This document shows positions 22,300-35,845 of a DNA stretch of 64,000 bases, in pieces (the first letter of the stretch is position 1; each line of letters starts with the position of its first letter). This stretch comes from Prostheceraeus crozeri. Lineage: Eukaryota; Platyhelminthes; Polycladida; Euryleptidae. Made by a program: the position numbers and the translations under genes. Location: contig CAJQUW010016136.1 in the NCBI GenBank assembly GCA_907163375.1, positions 186,001 to 250,000 of the forward strand. The letters are read 5' to 3'. The notes below the pieces were generated by a model. That model saw only the letters and a program-made list of their open reading frames with translations, made no database searches and was not told the DNA's origin.

Positions 22300-23494
22300 A
22301 AGTGTAGAATGTTTGGCTGATTTTCTCGACTTTTCACTGAAAGGATCGCCATGAGGATGTATCGCCTGGTTTATAGCTTTACTAGATAGAATCAGTTCAT
22401 TTAGTTCCACGTCTTCGACATCGCACGTTAATTTGCTTCAATATGTAAGTGCTTTTATATTTGTTCGTCACTTTGGTGAAGTCGATCAATATAAAATCAT
22501 CCTGAGGTTAATGCACATTTTTGCTACTCCGAGACTCGAATTAAGGAATATAGAATGCAACCACGATCTCCGAAGTTAGCTGAAACCCTAAATTAAAAAC
22601 GAATTTTCTGTTACTGGATTGGCTGGAATCATATAAATCTTGAAACATGAAGGTCATTAATTAATTAGGTCATCATAATCATGTTGCATATATAAGGTTT
22701 GAGAAGGTATAATTATTTTTCTGCATAATGGTAAAATCTAGTGGTTGATGCGATTACGTAACATGCTGCTTCATTTGCATTATTACGTAACAGCAATTAC
22801 ATCACAAAAAACTTGCCCCCCTGAAAAAATTTTCTGGCGACGCGCCTGAAGAAGAGTAACACCGGTGTAAGCATGTATTGCAAAATCCACATGTTGCCCG
22901 ATTTTTTAGTATGCTCCATAACCGTTTGATAATATTTTGAAAAGATAAAACATTGTACCATGACTTTTTAATCTAAAGCAATGTTTACTCCGCCCAATGT
23001 GATTCATGATGTAGCAATGTGATAAGTTTGTCTTCTGGAAATTCGAGGTGGCGCTAGAGCACTGCAGAGCACAATTCTAAGCAAAATCGAGCAATATTTT
23101 TAACAAAATAGAGCACAAGAATGATCAAAATTCTGTTATGAGACTAACGTGCAATTTCGTTTCCATCTACTGTATTAGATGTTACCATCTACTCTGTAGA
23201 TATCTTGAGGTATCTCATTTCGTGTCTTGCTGCTCCTGAGCTATTTCTTTTCTACGTGATCAAACTCCGAGAGTGAAACGTTGTGTGGCTTTGAATGAAT
23301 CTCTTGCAACCGCTGAATTCATTTTTCTTTTTTTACAGTTGATTCTCTTATTCATCCGCTGCAGACAGTCATAGGAGCTTTTCTGAATAGACTATAATGA
23401 TGAATGTAAAGTTAGACGAACATCAATAAGTCTCTATCGAGCACTATGCGAGCACTTGAATTCCTGATTCTATTCCACAGACAGGGTGCTTACA
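22300..23494. other. No gene recognised
   Basis: Non-coding spacer without recognisable motifs. Confidence 0.5.
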
Positions 23495-26400
23495 CAGGGT
23501 TCGTACAGCTTTCTGGAGGTAAATTCAAAATCTTTCACAATACTTCTGTTGTATACTTATATTGAATCTCCGTGTTTATATTACTAGCCGCGCTATAGCC
23601 TATCGTTTATGCTCTTTATATGTCTATGCTCGTGAATATTAGTAGTGCTACATGTGATATCAGGTCACGTCCGGTCACCGCAGACTGTACTTTTGAATTT
23701 CAAGTGTTATTCTTAACCTTGTGAAAACCTTGATAGATAAAACGTCAGATAAATTCAACTTATTAAAACATACTTAATTGAAGAACTTTTATTGAAACAC
23801 AAGCAATTACAAAGATTACACCTTCATTTCATATACTGACCCATCATGAGAAAAATATTGAAGCAAGAAATCTTGCGTGTATGTGTAACTATATGCATTC
23901 AAAACATAGTGAAGCATATGATATCTACTAATAGAAAACAGGCAACAACTGAAATTTACTGATAGAAAGACAAACATTAAAAACACAGATAAATAAAAAC
24001 TATTTGATCGGACCAACTCGATTGCATGCTCGTAAATGAAACATTGCAAGCAACAATATATAGTTTCCTTTTTGCTATTCCGTCATGAGAAACTTCATTT
24101 TCACGTTTCTTTTCAGGTCAAGCTCTTCCATTTATTTTCTAGCGACAGTCCTTGCAATCTTCTCTTCAAATGCTGCGCTGTACTTTTCAGAAGATTATTT
24201 GACTGAAAGTATTAAGGAACTGGTGACTTTGATGCTCATGAATCCGCCTGCCCGAATGCGTGAATCCTTGATTGTGCTCAGTGCCACATGCCCCTCTCCT
24301 TCCAGGGAGCCACGTGAACATCTACGATGGCTTTATTCAGCGAAAAGTCTGATTCCGGGATCGCATTACCGTGACTAAGAATCAGTACACATCTTGATAG
24401 ATTTGATAATCACCTGTAGCCTACTATGGATTTCCGAACTCGTCTGTGATTTTTTTTGTACCTTTTCCCATTATTGTTCGATTCTTCTTTGTCCTGATGA
24501 CTGTTCAGAGAGATGATCCAGATCAAGTTCTTCGTGAACATGCGTCCGGTGCGAATTTTGAGGCACTCCTCGAAGAGCAATGAAACGACAGAATGCTGAT
24601 TTTGAGCTGAGAGTCTCCATTCATTCCTCACTTTATCGCTGATACCTTCTTTTGATCCAGTTCCTGATTGTTCAGTCAAACGTGGGAATGTTTTGTTCAA
24701 TACAGACTTCATTTACTCCAGAATTGTTGGAGATAAACAGGATATTGAGGACATGGATTTCGGATCACGACGGCTATTCGGGTGAATCATGGTTGCCTCT
24801 TATGGCACCATGAATCAAAGGAAAGAGACTTTTGTAGGTTGCTGACAACTACCAGAAAGATATCAAAACAGATATTCTTGAATTTCTCCACGCCATTATC
24901 ACAAACTTGATTATTCAATAAATACGACATGCATTTCGCCTCAGCATCGTGTTCATGGTAGACTTTCTATTTTCAGGCTTTTCTGTATCAATTTTTGCCA
25001 GATTCACAACAAACTTCTTTCTGCGACTTGTGCAATCCAATAAGCAACTTCTTCTTGACAAATTTCTTTATCAATTCCAGTAACAGAACACACCGTGCCC
25101 GAATCATGTTTCAGATTAAAAAAATATATCATCAACGAAACTTTTTTATGAGTTAGAGAATGGTCTGGGCTATCAGAAAATGTAAAATACTAAATCTTCC
25201 TATTTCTAGTGTCTGAGAAAAGTCAAATTTTCAAAATGGCGGCGTTTTCAGATCTTTAAGGCTATTTTTCTCAGAAACTATTTGAATTATCGAGGTGTTG
25301 CATATTATGAACCAATGTAAAAGTGGGTACATAGCATCTACTAAACCATGTCTCAACTTCCTATTGTCATTTCAGCAGCTGAAAATGCGATACGAGCCGT
25401 CGGCATTTCAAATAGGCCTATTTACCAGCACATGTAAATAATACATTTTTTGACTGCCATTGTCTATACTTAGATTCAGATATGGATAAATGTAACGTAT
25501 AACAAGCATGCACAAACAATACGAAATCATAGGAACTTGATAAGATCATGTGTATTGAAGACAATTTTCACCTGCTAAAATCCACAGTCATTAAATAGTT
25601 AATATTCATTCGTGAAATATTTTCCTGATCTATCTCCATTTTCTACATTATCTTTTATAATGCCCATGTATGTTAATGTATGCCATCTGAATTCTACCTA
25701 TAGGATCAAATCTTACAAAACTGCCAAACATTTGCGTACGAAATTTATGCCATTATCCGCATTTATACAAACAAGGGAGGCCAATGTAAATTTACTTTTT
25801 AGACAGAACTCAGTTCTATTTACAAATGCTGACTATTGAAAATTCGCACTGCTGCTAAAAGTTGCTTTCCATAATTTGGATGGTCTACATCGATGATCTT
25901 GAAATTTTTCCATGTCATCTCAAGCTGGTGATGCATAACTTCAGTTACTTGTTCGCTCCAAACACCGAGTCCTCGTCCTTTGAATGACCAGAAGACAGAA
26001 ATGTGGTATATCACAGCATGCACCTTTGTAGTGATGCTTAGCCCCGCTTTCAGATAGGACTCACGAAACTTCTGAATTCTCTCCTTGTAATCATCGGCGA
26101 TTTTGTATCCATAGCATCCCTCAACGACGGAAATGAATTCCCGCAACATTTCCACAAATTTCATGCAGGATGAAGGCACTATCTCGTCTAGTTTGTCCAC
26201 ATTTCGCAATAACGCTCTGCTGGCGCTTCCTGTAAACGAACCACCATGAAGTGGATCACGTTGGACTCGGCATGTGGCTAACTACTGATCACTTTCGAGT
26301 GGAAAATCTTTTTTCATTTCACCGTATGTTGTGTTAAAGGTGCAATTCCAGAGGAGGCATCAAGTCGTGTACAGGAACAGATTCGTCAATTAAATGAACT

Positions 26401-27394
26401 ATTGAAGGGTTCACCACATTTCCATACTGTTTTGCTTCACTCTCTGATGCTTCCGAGTTATAGTACGTCCAGAATAGTTCCCTTAAAAGGGAGAGTGTTC
26501 GAAGTTCTCCTCTCCTAGATAGATCCTTCTTTTCAATTTTGCACCAGCAACATGGATGAAGGCTACCGTGAGCCAACACAAAACACATTCACAGATTCTC
26601 TTCTTTGGAACTTAGCACGAACGCCTCAAAATGCTGATTTTCGAAAGTCAAGAAGGCTAGACATGCTTGTGATCAAGTACTTTTAAGATCCCTTTCGACC
26701 TGTCTGCAGCGGTCAGTTGACAGGATAGTAGGCCTACTTCGAAAAATGTTGCTTCAAGTTTTCCCATTGATCCAAAATTTGAAATGAAGCTGGCTTATGG
26801 CCTAGCCACACTTCAGGAAACAAACCGAAACAAAACCAACCGGTCACACCCGTTACTTCGTTCGAGAGAATATTTGTCTTCGCGCACTCGAGCATTTTAA
26901 GGAGTGTGCAAGTACATGCAGATGTGCTATGAAATGCTCGACGTCCAATTCATCAAGTGTTTCCACACCTTTCTTGAAACAGTTATGGACGCTTGAAACA
27001 GCTTGTCCAGTTTCAAGAACGTGATTCCAAACTTAGATCTAAATTGTTTCCACAGTCCTGATTCAAGGGATGTGCTATCGCTTAGCCCACCCATTCCCAA
27101 TTCACTGATAAATTCTTTAACGAATTTCTTAACATTTTTCGTAAAACCATATTTCATGATTTTGTGACGCACATTCGAATTTTATGATCTTTTTGACATT
27201 GGGAGGCCTGAATTCGTTAAATTTAAAATCATGAGAGCAAATCATCGGCAGAAATTTAACTTTGCTATTCTAATAATTCACAAACTTTCGCAAACTTTTC
27301 TGAAAAATTGTGAAATTCACAAACTTTCAAGGGCCTTGAACTTTATTTGAAATTCACCAACTTTTACAAACCTTCACAAACCGCACGAACCCTG
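23495..27394 (-). mobile_element. Candidate DNA transposon with CAGGGTTCGT termini
   Basis: The left end at 23495 reads CAGGGTTCGTAC; the right end at 27394, read inward on the other strand, is CAGGGTTCGTGC, and similarity continues weakly for about 30 bases. Transposase remnants on the minus strand (25820-27172) lie between. No matching target duplication is seen (TGCTTACA on the left, CTATACTG on the right), so the two ends may belong to different copies. Confidence 0.4.
25820..27172 (-). pseudogene. Transposon-derived protein, family unnamed, broken
   Basis: Fragments in different frames on the minus strand seem to be one gene. In order: 27172-26927 with FVKEFISELGM and FRSKFGITFLKLDKLFQ; 26588-26334 with SLHPCCWCKIEKKDLS, NVVNPSIVHLI and DLMPPLELHL; 26209-25820 with SITTKVHAVIYHISVFWSFK, GRGLGVWSEQVTEVMHHQ and the closing NYGKQLLAAVRIFN. 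The HPC-WC pair, the PP-ELHL motif and the KVHAV..H..GRGLG-SEQ region recur in a transposase-like family common in cnidarians, molluscs and arthropods. I cannot assign a superfamily. Frameshifts and gaps show it is dead. Confidence 0.55.
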
Positions 27395-30300
27395 CTATAC
27401 TGAATGCTCTGCGTGCACTATTTGAAGACGTACAATCTTATGAGAGCAATGTGCTCTATTTCTTTCATGGATTTGACAAACAACTTCTCATGTCATCTTT
27501 AGGTTTGCCTGACAATTTTTTTTAATTCAACTGCTTCATATACGTGTAAGGTGTAATTAAGATGATTCTCGGATTTATTTATCTGCTGTATATCGGAACA
27601 TTTTTGAGAAGATTAATTTCACTTCTGTCATTATTCCGAAGGTAAATGGAAATGGATTTTTAGACCCAGCTCGGTAGCTTATCTCTAAAAAAAGGTCAGC
27701 AAGCCGGAGCGCTATCCAGTCACGTAAAAGTCTGAATTACACTATTTGAATTTTGATGAATTTTGTTGATGAACAAAACTGTTGATGAATTTTGTTGACT
27801 CTCGAAATAATGACGATAATTCTCCGAGCACATCAGGTGCAAGTGGCTTATCGGAAAAAAAATTGTTAAAGCCATCTGTGCTCCTGTGATAGATGAACAA
27901 CGAAACGTAGGAGGGTGGTCAATATCGCAGTATTGTTTTCCACTAACTGACGTCACGATATGACTGCAAGGTAGAAAGGCTGAATTTTGTTTAGGGATCA
28001 CTAGTGAGGGACAATGGTGCACAACTAGGCCCCTTATTATTCTTCCGAGGAGTTGAAGATGTGGCCCGCATAGTTCTTTCGGTGCCGTCATCAGTGATGC
28101 AAGTGAACAAGTCTTCAGCACATACAAAAATGTTCGTTGTATTAGCCGAAATCTCATTGTCACTTGGTTAGCCGAGCAGCTCAGATTTTCATGCATTTAA
28201 ACTGATCTTTTGATGTCTTTGTAATTATATTTGTTCGCTGTCTTTGTATAGAAGTCATCACGCAACATAGGCTATGCAAATTTGCAATACATGCACAAAA
28301 GTGCAGATCCCACATAGTAGATTTGCAATAGATTCTTAACAACAGGCATGTATTCTCACAACTTTTTTATGCATTGTTCACGAATTTTCACATTGTTCTT
28401 ATTTATGATACTGCATTCCCAAGCATTTACAAATAGAGCATGCATCAATTAATAGAATAGTAATAATTTCATTGTCTCAATAGCACACTGTTTGTGCTCT
28501 ATTTAGAGCCATGTGCTGTATTTCGTTCTTTTTTAAAAAAAGCAAAGCACCTTCTCAGTTTCTCTAATAAACAGGTTTTTATAGCTTTGTTACATGAATT
28601 TGTTATAATTCAAGTACTTCATATGAAGATCTTGAATTTATTCAATTGTCGCTAAAAAGGATGTCCCTCTTTCGACATCATGTCTCTCTTTCTAGGATGT
28701 TTTATGTGCTCTAAGTCCTGTGAAATAGAAAAGTTATCTCTCAAATTTTTCAAAGTTATTCTCACTTTTTTCTTCTACTTCAATTACTTTATATAGCCTA
28801 CATACAAGGTATTGACTCTCGGATTTATTTATTTGCAGCATATCAGAACATTTTTGAGTAGATGCATTTTGCTTGTGATTGTGACATTAAACAATAATTA
28901 CTATCGACTTTAATCAAGCTGGGTGTCGCACAGCTTGGTGTGAACGCAGTAGATGAGAACATATATTCGTCGTTCTCAAAGCAATAATTTTTTGTTTCTT
29001 TATTTGATAGACAGGGTTACCAGTCAGTTTGATTCACTGCAATTAATGTACGAAAATATCCGGATTGTCTCATCTAACCCTCATCATCCCATCAAACTAC
29101 ATGTGTAGTTTTGTGATTTTCATTTCAATATAAATCTGGAAGTTCAACTCCAATTTCAATGAAATTTCATGCCCAATTGACTTACGTTGCCAACCTTGGC
29201 CATTAGTATTTCCAGCTGATTTTTCCTAATTTAAACAAATTTGAACGCAATTTCATATGATTCCGCCCATGTAGTTTATCACCTGATATGTTGTACATGT
29301 AGGATAAATTTGTATAGTACCAGATTTTGAGCAATAACATCAATATCAACCATCATTATACGAGTTTGGCATCATTTTTCGTACCTTTATGCATCAATTT
29401 CTATGATTTTGAATAATGCTCGATGGAATTATTGTGTTTTGTTTCCAGTGAATCGACGCTTTCAGCTTGTTGAATTTACCCGGTTGGCCAGTTGACACAT
29501 CATTTTCTGTCAACCAATCTACTACAATAAGGTCTGATGGCAGCAGGAGCTCTCCCAGCTAGCGGGAAGATGTCTCGCACAAGCTTCAAATTATCTCGTA
29601 GAGAGAAGTAAATGACAATGAAGATATAGGCTAACGAGAACGAAGACTAATGATGATATCATACAAAAGACTTCATTTCCATGTCTTCTCATCTCAACAT
29701 CCTGAAGTACCCTTTCGAGCCGACCAGTTATGATCCTTGATTATAATAAATAAGAATGACTGATAGATCTGATGGACAGCAAAAAAATCAAGACTGTAGT
29801 TGTGTGCGCAATGGTCGATGTAGTCCTGTAGAACTATTCTGTAATACTTTCATTCTTGGTTACTTACTTTGACAATAGAAATAGGAGTTTCATCAAAACA
29901 ATTGCAAGCTGTTGGCTGAAGTTGTATACAAAAATACTAATTGTATTCATGCGCAATCTAAAGTACCTAGCTTTTCACCAATGCCGCCTGAAGTCAGTTG
30001 ACTCAAAAAGGCTTGAATAGGCCTACACCAAGTGGAACTCGAAAATACCAGATCATCTTCCAGCTGCAAAACATTGAGATAAAGATGTAACTCACACAAA
30101 AAAGTGGATGTGTGCATGCACAAATCATTATACATCGCAATTAGAAAATTGCTTAGCACAATTCCGTTATTCATCTGCTAGTCATATTCGTTGTCGTCTT
30201 TGGTTGCATGAATGATGCATACAGGCCTAATGTTAATCAAATTGGTTTACCTAATTAATGAAACTTCTTTATCAAGCACAATTTGTTTCAACTTGTAGTA

Positions 30301-30821
30301 TCTCAGATTATGTATATTTCTCTCGTTCAATTCAATTAAATAATTCATTTGATTTTGCAAATCGAGATAAATTTCGTATAAAAGAGTAATTGTTATAAGA
30401 CCAACGCTACAAACTAGGTAGCAGCACGTACCAATGTCCAAGTGAACACTACATGATAGGAATTGAGCTGATAAATCAATGATATCAATGCATATACATT
30501 AATGCCTTTAAGTAATTAAAATCAATAAAAATATACTGAAACTACATATGTAGTCTGGTGGGCAGAATAGATAGATTGATTTGCTGGGATGATGAGGGAT
30601 AATGGAGCTTTATTCTGAGCGTCAAAATTGTTCCAAATGACTTTTAGGAAAATACCGCAATGGAATTTTCTTGCAGAAAAAAGTTCAATTTCCAGCTGAC
30701 TCTCATATCATAGTTTGCAATTGTAATAATGAATAAATCACTCTTAACAATTAAATATTAGTTTGTGTGAATCTTCAAGACAGACGGTTAAATGATGTTA
30801 AATATTAATAGGTTATAATGA
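27395..30821. other. No gene recognised
   Basis: A 158-codon minus-strand open frame at 27720-28196 has no recognisable motif. A TTGATGAATTTTGTTGA-type sequence is repeated near 27740-27800. Otherwise plain AT-rich DNA. Confidence 0.5.
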
Positions 30822-31033
30822 ATCACACCAGTTTGTCTTGTCTCCCCAAGAATAAGTTTGCTGTAAAAACATTTACACATTATTGCTAAAAATATATACA
30901 CGTCCGGGCTTTCGTGAGCCGGTTCGCATTCTCAAGGAGTAAGACATGAGTTTATATAATCTGTAACAGTAAATTATTAGTATATTTTCAGCAGCAAACT
31001 TATTCTTGAGAAGATGAGACAAAATGGTGTGAT
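30822..31033. mobile_element. Small MITE, 212 bp, about 47-bp terminal inverted repeats
   Basis: The left end ATCACACCAGTTTGTC and the right end (inward, other strand) ATCACACCATTTTGTC continue as imperfect inverted repeats for about 47 bases, including a shared AAGAATAAGTTTGCTG. The centre holds a small hairpin (CCGG, GCTTTCGTGAG, CCGG). The target duplication is unclear, so the superfamily is open. Confidence 0.7.
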
Positions 31034-34000
31034 ATCCACAATGAAATCGAACAACCTCTCGTCGAAGGCCATCAAATAAATAAATTGGCGAGCAGGATGC
31101 GGCAGATATACGTCAAACAATAACTAGACAATCTATGTCAATTCTGAAAATAAATGTAACCGTAATTGTGAAGCTGTGAATAAAAAAATCTGTATGCAAT
31201 AATGCCTAAATTAGACAAATTTTAACTGAAAATTGCAATCTGTATCATCGAGGAATCAGTATCCAAAACCGATTGTCTCTCTGTGCTCAAGATAATTTAC
31301 TCCATGATATCACACATTGTACAGTTAATTACAGGATTAAAAGACAGTGATAGTGGAGCTACTGCATGCATAAACAACAGTGACGAACACGAGGGTACAG
31401 AACAATTATCGACTTTTTGAGTCTAACCTTAAAATTAAAAGTTCAGACAAATAGTTATTGTTGCATTTTAAACACGCCTGCATTTCTGTAATTTCTGAAC
31501 TTTAAGTGAGTTTCTGACTTTTATTTCTTATTTCTTCTTGTCAATGTCCTCTACTACAGAACATTCGTCTTGCATCGGTTAGTGAACCTGGAATAGACAA
31601 TGACAGTTGCAACAGCTGTCTTCGACTGCTTTGCTACAATCTGCAACAGCCAATTCCCATCTCAGCTGACAGAAGCGAAAGAACTTTCAATACTAGTCCA
31701 TCACTATAATTACTCTATGTTGATGTTGAAGGGAAACAAGGAGTATTTCCTTCCCTGTACGTAATGCTGTGTCTCTGCATTCCTCTATGCTCATGTTAAA
31801 GCCTTGTATTCATTCCCATTGCATTGTTTTCATTATTTTGTATTCTCACTCTCACTCCATTGTATTCTATGCCTTTGTTTGTCTGGACTAATTGTGAGCG
31901 ATCACAACTGCGTTCACCATTGTTTATGCCAATATATAAACCGCCGTCTTTCAATCAGAAAGCACGGTCTGGGATTTACTACAAAGAACTTGTTCTTTGG
32001 TCTTTGCATGATCTAGCTGATCATAGTTGGAAACCCTTACACAGTGTCTATCTACTGGCTGTGGAGAATTGCGCTGTGTTCATTGTCAATTAAGCCATTT
32101 GATCACCTATGTAAGTCAATTCTTGCGTACCTTGTTTCATCTACCAGGAATCACTGCAAATTGTTTCATCAAAGATGTTTCGCAAAGAGAAATGACATGA
32201 ATATTTAGTGAATGCACTTAGGCTATAAGTTGCCGGTTTTTTTCTGTTGCCAACCACTTGAATTAAGCTGCCATTGCTTTGGCATCGTCGTCATGACACC
32301 GCATGACTACACATACCATTGTTTTCAATGTCCATGTCCTTTCCAGGCCTTCAAGATTATATAGTGTCTGATTTCCATTATTTATGCATTGCATCATAGA
32401 GCATGACTTCTACCAAATACTGTCAGAGAGTGCATAGGTTGCTGGATGCAGCTGTATGTCTATCAACGTGTTCCTTTCCATATTAACTTCTTTTGACACA
32501 AGTCGCCTTGCTAGTTCAATTTTTGCTCCAATTATATCGAGACAATTGAGAAATCAACCGAGCATATTATTGACCTGTCTCACACATGATTGAAAAAAGT
32601 GTGCACGTGACCTGCTGTAGGGATGATGAAAGCTTGCGACGGATCAGTTCTCCAGCACATGAACTACTGCTTCAAAAGCCTCCACTATGAAACATGCATG
32701 ATTCGGAATATAAAATATTGCGAAATTACTCTCACGTGCTCAACATTATGCAACACAATACAGCGCTATCGCATTTAATCTTGATGGTCGACGTTGTGCA
32801 TTTGGCCTCTTTCTAAAAGGTAAAATTATTTTGGAGCTATACTCAATTGTGGAGGCAAATGACATGGAGCATAAAATATAAACATGACTTCAAACAACGA
32901 AGTACAGGTGATCTAGTAATCATATTTCCTGGCATTAACAGACTTTGCAAGCTACAATTTTTTCTGATTTAGAAATTGCATGGTAGCAGAAACACCTCGC
33001 CGTCTTGTTTTTTATGTACTGTAATAACTCGATGGCACTACCGGCTACGTATTTCATTCAACATTCTTCTGTTTCAAGTCAAGCAGCATATTGGGATGTT
33101 TTCAAAATTGTCTGTTACAATAAGAACAAATGAGTGAAAAGTCGGCATTTTTCAGGATACGTGTATTATCAATCCAATTAAGAAATATTTAACAAAATCG
33201 CCGAAGTTAAGGCATAGCCGACTTGCAAGACAAAATAAAACTTGGCATCATCCCCATGAGGATGCATCGCTTCAACCTAGACGAGAATGGTTTAACACGC
33301 GAATGCAAGATCTATAGAATATGATGGGTGTCATTCAGTTTATTACTTATTAATTTCAATTACTTATGATAGGTACTCATCAAATCATTCTATGACAATC
33401 ACTATATTAATGAAGTATCTTCATTTCATTATTAATGCAACCTTCAGACAAAGGCAAGATAAACTATTTGGAAAATAAATATGTTGAAGAGTACTCATAA
33501 ATACCACTCGGTATGTCAAAATTTGATGTTTGCATCAGATATACTGCCATAAGAAGACACCCGAAGTACTGCATTGATATACTTAACTCTTCCAACTTTG
33601 TTATGAAGCGATGCATCTCTACAAAGCCAGTCTGACATCACGAACTGGTGATCGACAGACACAACAAAAAAAGAAATGACTTTTATGATACTGTATTACA
33701 ATGTACAAGTATTCATATGAAGTGATAATGACCATTCGGCTTTTCAGACTAGGTGTTACCACAGAGGAGTAACGATGATATGTCCTCAATGGCACTTTCA
33801 ATGGCATGAACGCCATACAATAAATATGTCAGACTAAATGCGACGAAGTTAACTCAAACAAACATTTCAAATAAGAATTGTCATTTAATTTAAATACATT
33901 TGAAAACAAGAGGTGAGCCATTAGCAAGAATCCATTCATCACAGTTCTTAAGAAAAAGTAGAAAAGCACATTAATTATTTATGTAAAAACATCACATGGC

Positions 34001-35469
34001 ACGAAGAAACAGTTCATCTGCACTTTCTATCAAGAGTAGACAAATAACATTTTGATATCATTATCCCTTTCGAATGCTGTAGGGACAAAGTGTTATGTTG
34101 TTTATTTATTTAAGACACCTGTATAGACGTGGCAGTGTCGCCAATGTAATCTACTATAATTATGCTGCATTTTATAGATTTTCTGTGGAAAGGTAGCTAT
34201 AAAAATATTTTCATTGAGCGATTTTTAAGAAGCTTCAATTGAGTTTAACAATCAGCTTAGTTGATGAAGATTTCTTTATCACTGCAAACGATTTCTTCAT
34301 TGTGCCATTGTTCTATGAGTCTTGAAACAACACAACAAGAGCTTTGTTATCATAAATATACAAGGAACGACGACACATGCAATCGTACAGAAATCCAGAC
34401 AAGTTATTAAACAACAATTTAAATGCACATTTGTACTAGAAAGTAAGAATACCAATGACATCTCATATCGAATAAATAATACTGTAACATCAGAACGTTG
34501 TAAGAGCAAAAGTTGCCATCACTATTGGAATTTCCGAATGAATACAAGATCATTAAAACTTAGTCAATATGGATGCCAAATCATTGGCTATTCTCCTTTC
34601 ATCTCATGTTTCACTGATGTACAATTCATAACTTGAGTGATTTCACTTCTGTACAAAAACATTTACAGTTCATTTGATATTCTATGGTATTCACACATAG
34701 ATCTATGCAACTAAATGCACCCTGCAGTTATGAAGAAATAATATACATGACATTATGCATACAGTCGTATTTACAAGACACCTGCTCACATTGTATATCT
34801 GAAACACCGGCGAACATTAACGAGTATAGACAGGCATTGGCGACTTTGGTGTTAGTCATTTTCAATTGTATAGCATTACTCGAAGGGAAAACTTAAATGC
34901 AGATACAGTAAGTATCAAGGAGGATCTCCTAAATACTAGTAGGCTGAAAGCAATCCGTTTTACAGGATTGCATATCAATTTCATGGAATTTCATAACATG
35001 AATGATCCGATTGGGAAGCACGGAACCGCCACTGCTGACAAATCAGAAAGATATAATTCAAATTCTGCTGCGACCAATTGCACCGTGCGTATATGCCATC
35101 ATTAGCTAATACATCATCAACATTCAAATCACATTTGCGAAAAAGCAATAGTATCATATATTAGAATTGGTAGATTTTTTGATAGGTATTCCAGAAAGGA
35201 ATGTTTCCTTTGACAATTTATCATATAACTTTAACATGCTGATTCTGAGCTATTTCAAATTCAATGACATTCATTGTATTTGTCAAATTTAATACTTAAC
35301 ACTAATATAATAACTTTAACATTTCAATGCTTGATTTGATATTTAGTTTTTTAAATTTTTTTTCGACGAAAATCACTTCAGCTCTTTTGAATATATCCCT
35401 ACCTAATCTAAAACGCAATGTGATTCTTTACAATTGGCAGAAATTGGACCTGGAAGAATGAATAAGTGA
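31034..35469. other. No gene recognised
   Basis: Long AT-rich stretch. Open stretches near 31804-32093 and 34297-35105 have no motifs. The part next to 35470 may be beyond the 3' end of the PWWP gene. Confidence 0.5.
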
Positions 35470-35475
35470 TTTATT
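35470..35475 (-). terminator. Candidate poly(A) signal of the PWWP gene
   Basis: AATAAA on the minus strand, the nearest one downstream of the stop codon at 35846 (about 370 nt). Confidence 0.4.
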
Positions 35476-35845
35476 ATAAGTATTGAATACTCTGCTTTTT
35501 GTTTTCGATGATAATATACTTACTTTTTACTTCTACGTCTTAGGTCCGTTTTCCCAAAGTTGCGGGTAAGACAGTCACTTTTCTAATTTCATTGGGTATT
35601 ACTCAAATATATAATTTTCTAATAAACACAAAGACTAAAAATATTGTATATATTAATATTTTTTAAGTTGAGGTCACATATTAGAATGAAAGCGTGTGTT
35701 TTCTGCTTCGTAAAAACATAATACTGAATAATGATCAATGTGAGCAAGGCTTCTTAACTGTTATGTAACAATACGTTGTGACACGATTTCATCAAGCAAA
35801 TGCATTGCTGACTTCAGAATTTCAACCACAGCATTCTGAGTAGTA

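Noticed and set aside
23487..27402. Eight-base target duplication around the CAGGGTTCGT ends
   Set aside because: TGCTTACA and CTATACTG do not match, so a hAT assignment on this ground was dropped.
27720..28196. 158-residue minus-strand open frame
   Set aside because: No recognisable motif, lies outside the candidate transposon ends, and composition looks like chance.
31660..32000. Possible solo LTR with a TATA-like TATATAAAC
   Set aside because: No target duplication, no TG...CA ends that match, and no second copy in the window.
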